Shown here piece after piece: positions 14,891 through 23,870 of a stretch of DNA of 32,523 bases; within the stretch, counting starts at the first letter, position 1; the number at the start of each line of letters is the position of its first letter. Below the pieces are notes generated by a model. That model worked only from the letters and a program-made list of their open reading frames with translations. It searched no databases and was not told the origin of the DNA. A program made the position numbers and the translations under genes. The DNA is from an uncultured Ruminococcus sp. (lineage in GTDB: Bacteria; Bacillota; Clostridia; Oscillospirales; Ruminococcaceae): the NCBI GenBank assembly GCA_937910385.1, contig CALEPT010000095.1, positions 1 to 32,523 of the forward strand. The letters run 5' to 3'.

Positions 14891-15050
14891 TCGGGGGGCT
14901 CTGTCCCCGAGACCATGCCGAAGAAATAAGATCCCTTTTGGATCCGGTTATTAGTGCCTTTCAATAGTATAGCAAACGACAAAATTTTTAGGCGTTTGCT
15001 ATTTGCCGATCCGCACGGAGCAAACGTTAGTTTGCGTATGTGCGAGGCAA
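14891..15050. repeat. Hairpin-rich intergenic element
   Basis: In the 260-base gap between the DUF1846 gene and dapF: TCGGGG/CCCCGA (14891-14896 with 14905-14910); a perfect 10-bp stem ATAGCAAACG/CGTTTGCTAT (14969-14978 with 14993-15002); and a long interrupted hairpin TTGCC..CGCAC..GCAAAC / GTTTGC..GTGCG..GGCAA (15003-15025 with 15030-15050). The last two share the core GCAAAC. The 14891 hairpin may be the DUF1846 terminator, but it has no T-run. This resembles the arrays at 12889 and 28338 in kind, not in sequence. Confidence 0.65.
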
Positions 15051-15097
15051 TTTAAATCATTTATTATTGTGAACGTCAAATTCTTTTTGACATCCAC

Positions 15098-15103
15098 TAT
15101 AAT
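15098..15103 (+). promoter_or_regulatory. Possible -10 box for dapF-dapL
   Basis: TATAAT lies 24 bases before the dapF start, but no good -35 is found 16-18 bases upstream. AAAGGAG follows. A weak or activated promoter is possible. Confidence 0.4.
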
Positions 15104-15126
15104 TCAGCCGCGAAAGGAGAATCATA

Positions 15127-16005
15127 ATGAAATTCACAAAAATGCACGGTATCGGCAACGATTATATATATGTGAACTGCTTTGAAGAAGCCGTCAGCGA
15201 GCCCGAAAAGGTCTCGGTAGTGCTGAGTGATGTGCGTAAGGGCATAGGCTCCGACGGACTTGTGCTGATAATGCCGTCAGATATCGCGGACTTCCGTATG
15301 CGCATTTTCAATGCCGATGGCAGCGAGGCGATGATGTGCGGAAATGCTACACGCTGTATCGGCAAATATGTATATGAGCGCGGTCTTACCAATAAAACAG
15401 AAGTATCGCTCGAAACAAATTCCGGTATCAAATACCTGACGCTCTTCGTCGAAAACGGCATTGTAGAGCTCGTTTCGGTCGATATGGGAAAGGCAATACT
15501 CGTCCCGCGGGATATCCCGGTAAAAAGTGCACTCGACCGCTTTATCGCTCAGCCCGTGAATGCCGGCGGAGATAAATATAAGCTCACCTGTGTATCTATG
15601 GGCAATCCCCATGCGGTGCTTTTCACAGAAAACATCTACAGTATCGACCTCGAAAAGGTCGGTCCGCTCTTTGAGAACCACGAACTTTTCCCGAACCGTA
15701 TAAACACCGAGTTCATCGAAGTCGTTGACGACCACACATTGAATATGCGCGTCTGGGAGCGAGGAAGCGGTGAGACATACGCCTGTGGTACGGGAGCCTG
15801 TGCAGCAGCAGTGGCAGCAGTACTCAACGGCTTCTGCAAGCGCGATGAGGAGATACTTATCCACCTGCGCGGCGGCGACCTGCGCATAACCTACCGCTCG
15901 GACGAGACCGTAATCATGAGAGGTCCTGCCGCATTCATATGTGACGGTACCGTTGACGACAACTATATCAATGAAGCAAAGGAGAATGTAATATGCCGCA
16001 GTTAA
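15127..16005 (+). CDS. dapF: Diaminopimelate epimerase
   Basis: Converts LL-diaminopimelate to the meso form for lysine and peptidoglycan, using two cysteines as acid and base without a cofactor. Both are present: Cys71 in DGSEAMMCGNATRC and Cys220 in TYACGTGACA. The N-terminus KMHGIGNDYIYV is typical, and 292 residues is slightly longer than the usual 275-280. The 3' end overlaps dapL by 13 bases and contains its AAAGGAG, so translation is coupled. Pairing with dapL gives the last two steps to meso-diaminopimelate: DapL makes the LL form and DapF isomerises it. Confidence 0.97.
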   Translation: MKFTKMHGIGNDYIYVNCFEEAVSEPEKVSVVLSDVRKGIGSDGLVLIMPSDIADFRMRIFNADGSEAMMCGNATRCIGKYVYERGLTNKTEVSLETNSGIKYLTLFVENGIVELVSVDMGKAILVPRDIPVKSALDRFIAQPVNAGGDKYKLTCVSMGNPHAVLFTENIYSIDLEKVGPLFENHELFPNRINTEFIEVVDDHTLNMRVWERGSGETYACGTGACAAAVAAVLNGFCKRDEEILIHLRGGDLRITYRSDETVIMRGPAAFICDGTVDDNYINEAKENVICRS

Positions 16006-17201
16006 ACGAAAATTTCCTCAAGCTGGAAAAAAATTACCTTTTCATCAACATCGCAAAGAAGATAAATGCCTTCAAGGAGGCTAACCCCGACGCCGACATA
16101 ATCAGAATGGGTATCGGCGACGTTACCCTTCCCATCGCTCCCGTGGTAATCGAAGCCATGAAAAAAGGCTGCGACGAAATGGGCGTGAAGGAGACCTTCA
16201 AGGGCTACGAGGACAGCGGTGCAGGCTACGACTTCCTCAAAGAAGCTGTTTCGGGCTATTATAAGAGCTTCGGTGCAGACGTTTCCCCCGATGAGATACG
16301 CATAAACGACGGTGCTAAAAGCGACTGCGGAAACATCGTTGACATCTTCGGCAATGACAACGTTATCCTCGTTACAGACCCCGCATATCCAGTTTATGTC
16401 GATTCCAACCTCATGAGCGGCAGAAAGATAATCTATGCCGATTCAAATGAGGAAAACGGCTTTGCCGCAATGCCCGACCCGAGCGTTCATGCGGATATAA
16501 TCTACCTCTGCTCACCGAATAACCCGACAGGCTCGGTGTACACATCAGCTCAGCTCAGGGAGTGGATCGAATACGCGAAGAGGAATAACGCAATAATCAT
16601 TTATGATTCGGCTTATGAGGCATTCATCACCGACCCCGATGTTCCAAGAAGCATTTTCTGCGTTGAGGGCGCAAAGGAAGTCGCTATCGAGATGTGCTCG
16701 CTCTCAAAGACTGCGGGCTTCACGGGTATGCGCTGCGGATATACTGTAGTTCCCAATGCTTTAAAAGTTACCGCGAGCGACGGCACCGAGGTCTCGGTCT
16801 CGCAGATATGGGGCAGACGTCAGGGCAGCAAGTTCAACGGAGTTTCTTATCCCGTACAGTGCGCGGCTGCGGCGGTTTTCACCGACGAGGGTCTCAGGCA
16901 GATACACGAGAACATCTCCTACTATCAGGAAAATGCGCGTATCATAGCCGATACAATGAGAAAGCTCGGCGTTAAGTTCACGGGCGGAGTCAACTCGCCA
17001 TACATCTGGTTCAAGTGCCCGAAGGACATGGGCAGCTGGGAATTCTTCGACCTCATGCTCGAAAAGATAGCCGTTGTCGGAACACCCGGCGCAGGCTTCG
17101 GAAAGAACGGCGAGGGCTGGTTCAGACTGACAGCATTCGGCGACAGACAGCGCACTATAGAAGCTATGGAGCGCTTTGAGAAGCTTGTCGGCGAGCTTTG
17201 A
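15993..17201 (+). CDS. dapL: LL-diaminopimelate aminotransferase
   Basis: PLP enzyme that turns tetrahydrodipicolinate and glutamate directly into LL-diaminopimelate, bypassing the acylated (DapD, DapC, DapE) steps. It is a fold-type I aminotransferase with SPNNPTGSVY (174-183), IIYDSAYEAF (202-211) and the PLP lysine Lys239 in SLSKTAGFTGMRCGY. The start region LEKNYLFINIAKKINAF and the length of 402 residues match DapL. It overlaps dapF by 13 bases. This shows the organism uses the aminotransferase route, known in plants, Chlamydia and many anaerobic Firmicutes. Confidence 0.97.
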   Translation: MPQLNENFLKLEKNYLFINIAKKINAFKEANPDADIIRMGIGDVTLPIAPVVIEAMKKGCDEMGVKETFKGYEDSGAGYDFLKEAVSGYYKSFGADVSPDEIRINDGAKSDCGNIVDIFGNDNVILVTDPAYPVYVDSNLMSGRKIIYADSNEENGFAAMPDPSVHADIIYLCSPNNPTGSVYTSAQLREWIEYAKRNNAIIIYDSAYEAFITDPDVPRSIFCVEGAKEVAIEMCSLSKTAGFTGMRCGYTVVPNALKVTASDGTEVSVSQIWGRRQGSKFNGVSYPVQCAAAAVFTDEGLRQIHENISYYQENARIIADTMRKLGVKFTGGVNSPYIWFKCPKDMGSWEFFDLMLEKIAVVGTPGAGFGKNGEGWFRLTAFGDRQRTIEAMERFEKLVGEL

Positions 17202-17315
17202 TGAGCTTTATAAAACACACGCTCAAAGCATTGTAATACTAATTTCTCATCAAGCTATTGAAATAGGTTGAACGAAAATTGGCATAAAACCGGCTTTTTA
17301 TCTGTAAAATAATTA

Positions 17316-17365
17316 AAAAGAGTATCTGTATCCATAATATCGGAGCAGATACTCTTTTCTTTTTG
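17316..17365 (+). terminator. Terminator after dapL
   Basis: A 13-bp perfect stem AAAAGAGTATCTG / CAGATACTCTTTT (17316-17328 with 17346-17358) runs into CTTTTT. The rest of the 416-base gap (17202-17617) holds an 8-bp long-range inverted repeat TCGGCAGA/TCTGCCGA (17372-17379 with 17423-17430) and the next promoter, and nothing else I can support. Confidence 0.88.
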
Positions 17366-17539
17366 TAGAGATCGGCAGAATCGTCAGCCAAAATATTTTT
17401 AATGTGCTCCTTCCACCCGATATCTGCCGAATTAATCCGTTAAATATGAAGAAAAACGAATTAATGAGCCTGACTTATGTGCTTGGAGCTGAATTTATAC
17501 CAAAATTATGGTGAAATCGACGAAAAGCGGCTAAATCAC

Positions 17540-17568
17540 TTGAAATATCAGGATTCGCATGATATAAT
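17540..17568 (+). promoter_or_regulatory. Promoter of the sensor / binding-protein pair
   Basis: -35 TTGAAA (17540-17545), 17-base spacer, -10 TATAAT (17563-17568). Transcription starts near 17575, so the coding start must be the ATG at 17618 rather than the upstream in-frame ATG at 17477. Confidence 0.83.
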
Positions 17569-17617
17569 CCTTGTAAGTGCAGGGTTTTATCTGCACAATA
17601 ACTTTCAGGAGGATATT

Positions 17618-19093
17618 ATGACGCGAGATCAAGTACAGGCAGAAGGTCTTGTTCGTATCAAGCGCATGAGCGTTTGGATGATAATAGGCTATGCCGTGAT
17701 CGTTATCGCTGCTGTACTGGGCATAACGATCTTTGCAGTAAACCAGTACGACAAGCTTACTAAGGACAAAGTAAGCTCTATGACATCAACTCTTAATGTT
17801 CAGCTGAGACTGAATCTCGACAGCTATCTCGACCGTATGGAAAAAACAGGCACCCTCGCCTATTCTGTGGATAACGCATACAGCTATGATGCCACTGATC
17901 CATCCAACGACGAATACGAAGCTATAAACACCGAGAAACAGATCTCTGATGATCTCTACGCTCTATGTCTTATGGAGAATTTCGTCGATTATGGTATAGT
18001 ATATTCCAACAACCATACTGTCGGAAAAGTGTCCAACGGCACGACCAAGCTCTTCGGCGACTCTCTCTACACCGATCTTACAGCTATGATAAACAGCAGC
18101 CTCACACATGACGGCTGGAGCACCGGCTACCACGGCGACTATGACCGCATCTATTACGTAAAGCAGATGAACGATAATGCCGCTTTCGTTATATCATTCT
18201 ACACTGCCGAGCTGGACGAAGTGTTTGATAACCCGGAGAATCTCAGCGATATGGCTGTTCGCCTGACCGACAGTTCATACAACATAATCTATTCATCAGT
18301 ACGCGACGATATTCCCGGATCATCAATACCGAATGAGATACTTGACGATATCAGAGGCAAGGACATGGCTGTTGTAAGCAACGAAAACAATATCTCAACT
18401 ATCAACAGCACAAACGGCGATTGGTATATCATTTGCTCTATCCCCACAAGCATTATACTCAAAGAAGCTGCGGATATGAGAAAGTACATATACCTTGCTG
18501 CTCTTGCAGCCGCTTTCATTGCTGCATTGGCAGGAGCGATATTCGTAAGGAAGATGGCTGATCCTGTCGGCACGGTCACTGCCGGACTTTCCGACGAGAT
18601 AAGTGAGGACGGCTACGAAAATATTTTGGGAAGCAGATTCTTCCGTGACAAAGCCAACAACCTTATTTCAAAGAGCTCCGACAAACAAGAATTCGCAGTG
18701 ATATTAGCCGATATAGACAACTTCAACGGCACTCTTTCCGAATTCGGCCGTACCTTTGCAGACTCTCAGATCGCAAGAATGGCAAATCTTATAAGAGAGG
18801 TGTTTCCCGACTGTGAGTGTATCGGCAGAACGTCGGATAATTCCTTTGCTGTGCTTATGAAGAACAATGCTGCGACAAGCGAATTCTTTAAATCGCTGGT
18901 AGTAAGCCGCGGTGTAGATATCTGTGATATGTTCAGAAAAACCGAAAAATCACCTGACGGAAATGATTTTGAGATCACCGCCAGCGTAGGAGCTTCTATC
19001 GGCAGCGGAAATTATCAGGACATCTACGATAAATCTTATATAGCGCTCTGCACCTCCAAGGATAATGGCAAGAGCAGATTAACTATGCTTTGA
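17618..19093 (+). CDS. Membrane sensor with extracytoplasmic Cache-like domain and degenerate GGDEF domain
   Basis: 491 residues: transmembrane helix about 18-41, an extracytoplasmic region about 42-288 that looks like a double-Cache ligand-binding domain, a second helix about 290-310, then a cytoplasmic GGDEF-like domain. The latter has ADIDNFN at 364-370, matching the diguanylate cyclase metal-site region, and GRTSDNSF at 403-410, where GRxGGDEF is expected. SDNSF should not make c-di-GMP, so it probably acts as a dimerisation, GTP-binding or signal-output module. AGGAGG precedes the ATG at 17618. The next gene, 16 bases on, is a solute-binding lipoprotein, which suggests that the binding protein feeds ligand information to this receptor. 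Confidence 0.85.
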   Translation: MTRDQVQAEGLVRIKRMSVWMIIGYAVIVIAAVLGITIFAVNQYDKLTKDKVSSMTSTLNVQLRLNLDSYLDRMEKTGTLAYSVDNAYSYDATDPSNDEYEAINTEKQISDDLYALCLMENFVDYGIVYSNNHTVGKVSNGTTKLFGDSLYTDLTAMINSSLTHDGWSTGYHGDYDRIYYVKQMNDNAAFVISFYTAELDEVFDNPENLSDMAVRLTDSSYNIIYSSVRDDIPGSSIPNEILDDIRGKDMAVVSNENNISTINSTNGDWYIICSIPTSIILKEAADMRKYIYLAALAAAFIAALAGAIFVRKMADPVGTVTAGLSDEISEDGYENILGSRFFRDKANNLISKSSDKQEFAVILADIDNFNGTLSEFGRTFADSQIARMANLIREVFPDCECIGRTSDNSFAVLMKNNAATSEFFKSLVVSRGVDICDMFRKTEKSPDGNDFEITASVGASIGSGNYQDIYDKSYIALCTSKDNGKSRLTML

Positions 19094-19109
19094 TAATGGA
19101 GGTAGGATC

Positions 19110-20369
19110 ATGAATATATTTAAAAGTACAATAGCAGTCATCAGCTGCGCGGCAATAGCCGCTTCAACCGGCTGCACAGGAAAATCAAAGGTAACGGATC
19201 AGAAAAAACAGGTAGAGATCTCTTTCTCCTGGTGGGGAAACGACGACCGCCACAAATACACCCTTGAGGCTATAGACCAATTTGAAGCTCTTCACCCGGA
19301 TATAAAAGTAAACTGCAACTATTCGGAATGGTCCGGATACGAAACAAGAAACAAGGTCTGGATGATCTCCGCCACTGAATCTGACGTTATGCAGATAAAC
19401 TTTGGCTGGCTTCCAACCTATTCCGGCGACGGAAAAGGCTATTACAACCTCTGGGAGCTTACTCAGAATCTCGACCTTTCCAACTATACCGACGACATTC
19501 TGCGCTACGGCACTCAGAACGGTACACTTAATGCAATCCCGATAGCTATGAACGCCCAGACCGTGTATATAAATAAGACCATATATGACGAATATGGTCT
19601 CAGCGTACCGCAGACATGGGACGACCTCTTCAATGCCGCAAAAGTTATGAAGGCTGACGGCATCTATCCTCTCAGCGCTGCAAGTAAGTCCATGTGGCTT
19701 TACCTCATAGCGTACACAGAACAGACCCAGCATAAGAAGATACTCACTGATGACGGTGAACTCAACTTTACCGAAGAAGATTTTGAGGTAATGATGGACT
19801 TTTACAAACGTCTCGTTGATGAAGATGTAATGCCCATGGTAGAGCAATATGAGCGTATAAAGCTCGATAACGAGGAATATGCCGGATCTGTTGCATGGGT
19901 AAGCGACGCCGAGAGCTATTTCGGCGACGCCATTGATAATGGCAGAGAGATAGTAATAGCAGACTACACATCTACAAAGGGCTCTAATGCCGGTGAAGGC
20001 TGGTATGCAAAGCCCGCCACCATGTACGCTGTGAGCAAGAATACCGCTCATCCGAAAGAGGCCGCTATACTGCTCGATTTCCTGCTCAACAGCAGCGAAA
20101 TGGCTGAGCTTCAGGGAGTTGAAAAGGGTATCCCGCTCAGTAAAAATGCACAGGAGGTCCTCGACGATAAAGGTATGCTGAAAGGTCTTCAGTATGACGC
20201 TTCTCAGAAAATGGACAGCTATCCTCTCTCAGAGCTTTCCTCAGTGCTTGAGAACAGCGGATTTATTGACGATTTCTTTGCAGCCTGCAATGATTACCTT
20301 TACGATAAGGCAACTCTTGAAGATGCAGCACAGGATCTTTACGACAAGGCTTCAAATGATTATTTCTGA
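19110..20369 (+). CDS. Orphan ABC-type sugar-binding lipoprotein (family 1 solute-binding protein)
   Basis: 419 residues with a lipoprotein signal peptide ending in STGC (Cys22), so it is anchored on the outer face of the membrane. The mature part opens with VEISFSWWGNDDRHKYT and continues with FEALHPDIKV and TWDDLFNAAKVMKADGIYPL, all typical of carbohydrate-binding family 1 proteins. No permease or ATPase gene follows; the operon partner is the Cache/degenerate-GGDEF sensor upstream. It may deliver ligand to that sensor, or serve a transporter encoded elsewhere. The sugar is unknown. GGAGG precedes the ATG. Confidence 0.92.
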   Translation: MNIFKSTIAVISCAAIAASTGCTGKSKVTDQKKQVEISFSWWGNDDRHKYTLEAIDQFEALHPDIKVNCNYSEWSGYETRNKVWMISATESDVMQINFGWLPTYSGDGKGYYNLWELTQNLDLSNYTDDILRYGTQNGTLNAIPIAMNAQTVYINKTIYDEYGLSVPQTWDDLFNAAKVMKADGIYPLSAASKSMWLYLIAYTEQTQHKKILTDDGELNFTEEDFEVMMDFYKRLVDEDVMPMVEQYERIKLDNEEYAGSVAWVSDAESYFGDAIDNGREIVIADYTSTKGSNAGEGWYAKPATMYAVSKNTAHPKEAAILLDFLLNSSEMAELQGVEKGIPLSKNAQEVLDDKGMLKGLQYDASQKMDSYPLSELSSVLENSGFIDDFFAACNDYLYDKATLEDAAQDLYDKASNDYF

Positions 20370-20402
20370 GTCTGATCCAAGGAATTACAATTCATATCAT
20401 AC

Positions 20403-20432
20403 AGATAAAGGCGGCATATGCCGCCTTTATCT
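20403..20432 (+). terminator. Perfect 30-bp palindrome, probable terminator
   Basis: AGATAAAGGCGGCAT pairs perfectly with its mirror. Both arms carry A/T-rich ends, and CTATTC follows instead of a clean T-run, so termination is likely but not certain. An operator function is the alternative. Confidence 0.65.
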
Positions 20433-20541
20433 ATTCTATAAGCATTTATGAGCGCCGAGCATAGCTCTGCTGTTTTAATTTGACTCGAAGATGATGAATA
20501 TTTTTCCTCAGAGCCTCTTATCATATATAGAGGTGAATTTT

Positions 20542-21699
20542 ATGAAGAAGATCCTTGCACTTTTGTCAGCAATGATGCTTACAGGCTGTTCCGGCACAGA
20601 AAATTCAGAAAACGCTATTCCGACTACACAGCCCGTTACCGCTTACATTCAGGAAGAGGAGCAGCTCCACATTGACGAAGAAACAGGCTATGCTCCCCTC
20701 AATTACACGGGACAAGCTGCAATATGGCTGCCGTATACACTTTTCGGAGAGATAATGCTGGGAAAAACGGAGGAGCAGTTCCGCAGTGCTATATCGGAAA
20801 AGCTCTCTGAAGCTCAGGCTGAAAACATAAATACCGTATACTTTCATGCACATCCCTTCGGCGACGCATATTACAACTCTGATATTTTTCCGAGGGGAGG
20901 TTACCTTGACGCTGAATACGATCCTCTTGCTATTGTTATCGAAGAAGCTCATTCGCGGGATATCTCAGTTCATGCGTGGATAAATCCCCTGCGCTGCCAG
21001 ACAGAAGAAGAGCTTGCAGATCTGCCCGATGATTTTATCATAAAAAATTGGATATCCGACCCCGAATGCCGCAGTGCACTTTCTGTAAACGGACGAGTAT
21101 ATCTCAATCCTGCCAATGATACAGCAGTGGAACTCATTTGCAGCTGTGCGGACGAAATACTCTCGCGGTATGATGTAGACGGGATTCACATCGACGATTA
21201 CTTCTATCCCACTGATGACCCTGAGTTCGACCGCCCCGAGTTCGAGGCAAGCGGCTGCTCCGACCTCACTCAATGGCGGCTCGACAATTGCAGCCGCTTT
21301 GTAAAAGCTCTGTATGATACTGTCAAGTCCCATGGAAGCCGGCTTGTTTTCGGAATAAGTCCTCAGGGGAACATCAATTCTGACTATTCCACGCAGTACG
21401 CCGATGTCAGGCGCTGGTGCTCCGAAGAGGGATTCTGCGATTATATAGTACCTCAGATATACTTTGGCTTTAAAAATGAAGCCTGTCCGTTTGAGGAGAC
21501 TCTCCATGAATGGGAACAGCTCACGAGAGGAAGCTCCGTATCGCTGGTGGTAGGACTTGCTGCATATAAACTCGGCAAGGAGGACAAATGGGCAGGTGAT
21601 GCCGGAAAGCTTGAATGGATAGAGGACCCCGATATTATTGAAAAGCAGACAGCTCTTGTGAATAACTCAACAGCGGACGGATATGCGCTGTATTATTAA
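20542..21699 (+). CDS. GHL10-type (PF02638-like) lipoprotein, putative glycoside hydrolase-like
   Basis: 385 residues with a lipoprotein signal peptide MKKILALLSAMMLTGC. The mature part is a TIM-barrel-like protein of the glycosyl hydrolase-like 10 family. Family marks are AIWLPYTL, NTVYFHAHPFGDAYY, DISVHAWINPLR, YDVDGIHIDDYFYP with the acidic pair, and LVFGISPQGN. Some family members act on cell-wall or other glycans, but the substrate is often unproven. Gaps in the signature do not let me assign a reaction. GAGGTG lies before the ATG at 20542, preferred over 20491. It lies after a palindrome and is probably transcribed on its own. Confidence 0.85.
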   Translation: MKKILALLSAMMLTGCSGTENSENAIPTTQPVTAYIQEEEQLHIDEETGYAPLNYTGQAAIWLPYTLFGEIMLGKTEEQFRSAISEKLSEAQAENINTVYFHAHPFGDAYYNSDIFPRGGYLDAEYDPLAIVIEEAHSRDISVHAWINPLRCQTEEELADLPDDFIIKNWISDPECRSALSVNGRVYLNPANDTAVELICSCADEILSRYDVDGIHIDDYFYPTDDPEFDRPEFEASGCSDLTQWRLDNCSRFVKALYDTVKSHGSRLVFGISPQGNINSDYSTQYADVRRWCSEEGFCDYIVPQIYFGFKNEACPFEETLHEWEQLTRGSSVSLVVGLAAYKLGKEDKWAGDAGKLEWIEDPDIIEKQTALVNNSTADGYALYY

Positions 21700-21726
21700 A
21701 GAATTGCGTCCTTTAAATTAAAATAA

Positions 21727-21738
21727 GAAAATATGTTC
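21727..21738. promoter_or_regulatory. Possible LexA-type box upstream of uvrB
   Basis: GAAAATATGTTC is one mismatch from the symmetric GAACATATGTTC that fits the Gram-positive SOS box pattern GAAC-N4-GTTC. It lies about 40 bases upstream of a TATAAT (21779-21784), and uvrB is a classic SOS gene. A single degenerate site in AT-rich DNA is weak evidence. Confidence 0.3.
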
Positions 21739-21778
21739 CCAAATATATAATACTCTTTATTTTATGCTTCGTTTGTGT

Positions 21779-21784
21779 TATAAT
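21779..21784 (+). promoter_or_regulatory. uvrB -10 box
   Basis: TATAAT lies upstream of AAAGGAG and the ATG at 21823. The -35 region is poor (TTTATT 17 bases away), so the promoter is only partly supported. Confidence 0.5.
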
Positions 21785-21822
21785 ATATATAACATCTGTT
21801 TATTTCACGAAAGGAGCATATC

Positions 21823-23787
21823 ATGGAGCACTTCAAGCTGTATTCACAGTTCGCACCCGCAGGCGACCAGCCTCAGGCTATAGAAAAGCTCGTCAGCGGT
21901 ATCCAGTCGGGCAAAAAGGAGCAGATCCTTCTCGGAGTTACAGGCTCCGGCAAGACCTTCACTATGGCAAATGTCATTGCCAGAGTCAACAAACCCACAC
22001 TCGTGCTCGCGCACAACAAGATACTCGCCGCCCAGCTCTGCTCCGAGTTCAAGGAGTTCTTCCCCGATAACGCCGTTGAGTACTTTGTTTCCTACTATGA
22101 CTATTATCAGCCCGAAGCTTATATTCCGAGCACTGACAGCTACATCGAAAAGGACTCCTCCATAAACGACGAGATAGATAAGCTCCGCCACTCCGCAACG
22201 ACCGCTCTCGCCGAGCGCAGGGACGTCATAATCGTGGCGAGCGTTTCATGCATATACTCTCTCGGAAGTCCCGACGAATACCGCTCAATGGTAGTCTCGA
22301 TACGTCAGGGTGCCGAAAAACCGCGAGAGCAGCTCATTGAGGAGCTCGTGAAGATACGCTACGAGCGCAACGACATCGCTTTTGAACGAAACCGCTTCCG
22401 TGTGCGCGGCGATGTGGTGGAGATATTTCCCGCAAGATCGAGCGACACCGCCGTCAGGGTGGAGTACTTCGGCGATGAGATAGACCGTATTTCCGAGATA
22501 AATGTCGTCACGGGAGAGGTAAAGGCTGTGGTATCACACGCGGCGATATTCCCCGCCTCTCACTACGTTGTCGGAGACGATAAGATCGGCTCCGCCCTGA
22601 AGGAAATAGAACGCGAACTCGCGGAGCGTATCGACTACTTCACCGCTAACCACAAGCTCATTGAGGCACAGCGTATCGAACAGCGCACTCACTACGACAT
22701 GGAAATGCTGCGTGAGGTAGGCTACTGCTCAGGAGTTGAAAATTACTCCCGCGTGCTCGCGGGCAGACCTCCCGGAAGCACTCCCGAGACACTTCTCGAC
22801 CATTTCCCGGAAGATTTTCTGCTCATCGTTGACGAAAGCCACGTAACTCTGCCTCAGGTCAGAGCGATGTATGCAGGCGACCGTGCCAGAAAGACGACTC
22901 TTGTAGAGTACGGCTTCCGTCTGCCAAGCGCATTCGACAACAGACCGCTGAATTTCGACGAGTTCAATGCGCACATAGATCAGGCGATTTACGTCAGCGC
23001 GACCCCGGGAACTATCGAACGCGAAAAAACCGATACTATCGTTGAACAGGTCATTCGTCCCACAGGTCTCGTAGACCCCGAGATAATCGTAAAGCCCACT
23101 CAGGGACAAATAGACGACCTGCTCTCGGAGATAAACACACGCGCAGAAAAGCACGAGCGAGTCCTTGTCACTACGCTCACAAAGAAAATGGCGGAGGATC
23201 TGACCAATTACTACGAAAACCTCGGTGTAAAGGTGCGCTATATGCACCATGACATCGACACTATAGAGCGAATGGAAATAATCAAGGATCTGCGAAACGG
23301 CGTTTTTGACGTGCTTGTGGGAATAAACCTGCTGCGTGAAGGACTTGATATCCCCGAAGTATCACTCATTGCGATACTTGACGCTGACAAGGAGGGCTTC
23401 CTGCGAAGCGAGACCTCCCTCATACAGACCATAGGACGTGCTGCGAGAAATTCCAACGGACAGGTCATCATGTACGCCGACTCCGTTACAGGATCTATGG
23501 AGCGTGCTATCATGGAGACCGAGCGCCGCCGCAGTCTGCAAATGGCATTCAACGAGGAGCATGGTATCGTTCCGCAGACTATCATCAAGGAGGTGCGCGA
23601 TGTTCTCGAGATCACCTCGAAGAATAAGGTCGAGGAAAAGACAAAGCGCAAGAAGATGTCCGCAGCCGAGCGCCAACAGCTCATAGACAAGCTTACCATC
23701 GAGATGAAAAACGCCGCAAAAATGCTCGAATTCGAGCACGCCGCCTATCTGCGCGACAAGATAAAGGAGCTAAAGGGCGAAAAATGA
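21823..23787 (+). CDS. uvrB: Excinuclease ABC subunit B
   Basis: Damage-verifying helicase-like subunit of nucleotide excision repair; loaded by UvrA, it recruits UvrC for incision. The 654-residue length is standard. Visible motifs: Walker A GVTGSGKTF (38-46), the aromatic beta-hairpin YYDYYQPEAYIP (91-102) that clamps DNA, Walker B DESHV, the helicase segment GRAARN, and the C-terminal UVR motif (about 616-650) that binds UvrC. uvrA follows 83 bases later in the same direction. uvrC is not in the window. Confidence 0.98.
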   Translation: MEHFKLYSQFAPAGDQPQAIEKLVSGIQSGKKEQILLGVTGSGKTFTMANVIARVNKPTLVLAHNKILAAQLCSEFKEFFPDNAVEYFVSYYDYYQPEAYIPSTDSYIEKDSSINDEIDKLRHSATTALAERRDVIIVASVSCIYSLGSPDEYRSMVVSIRQGAEKPREQLIEELVKIRYERNDIAFERNRFRVRGDVVEIFPARSSDTAVRVEYFGDEIDRISEINVVTGEVKAVVSHAAIFPASHYVVGDDKIGSALKEIERELAERIDYFTANHKLIEAQRIEQRTHYDMEMLREVGYCSGVENYSRVLAGRPPGSTPETLLDHFPEDFLLIVDESHVTLPQVRAMYAGDRARKTTLVEYGFRLPSAFDNRPLNFDEFNAHIDQAIYVSATPGTIEREKTDTIVEQVIRPTGLVDPEIIVKPTQGQIDDLLSEINTRAEKHERVLVTTLTKKMAEDLTNYYENLGVKVRYMHHDIDTIERMEIIKDLRNGVFDVLVGINLLREGLDIPEVSLIAILDADKEGFLRSETSLIQTIGRAARNSNGQVIMYADSVTGSMERAIMETERRRSLQMAFNEEHGIVPQTIIKEVRDVLEITSKNKVEEKTKRKKMSAAERQQLIDKLTIEMKNAAKMLEFEHAAYLRDKIKELKGEK

Positions 23788-23870
23788 TCTTGCCTCCACC
23801 TGAAAACTAATGCCTTATACCTGCTTGGAATGCCCAAAGCGGCGTTCCTTGCTCCCACGAAAGGATATTT

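Noticed and set aside
19110..20369. Start of a complete sugar ABC importer operon
   Set aside because: No permease or ATPase follows. A palindrome ends the unit and the next gene is an unrelated lipoprotein.
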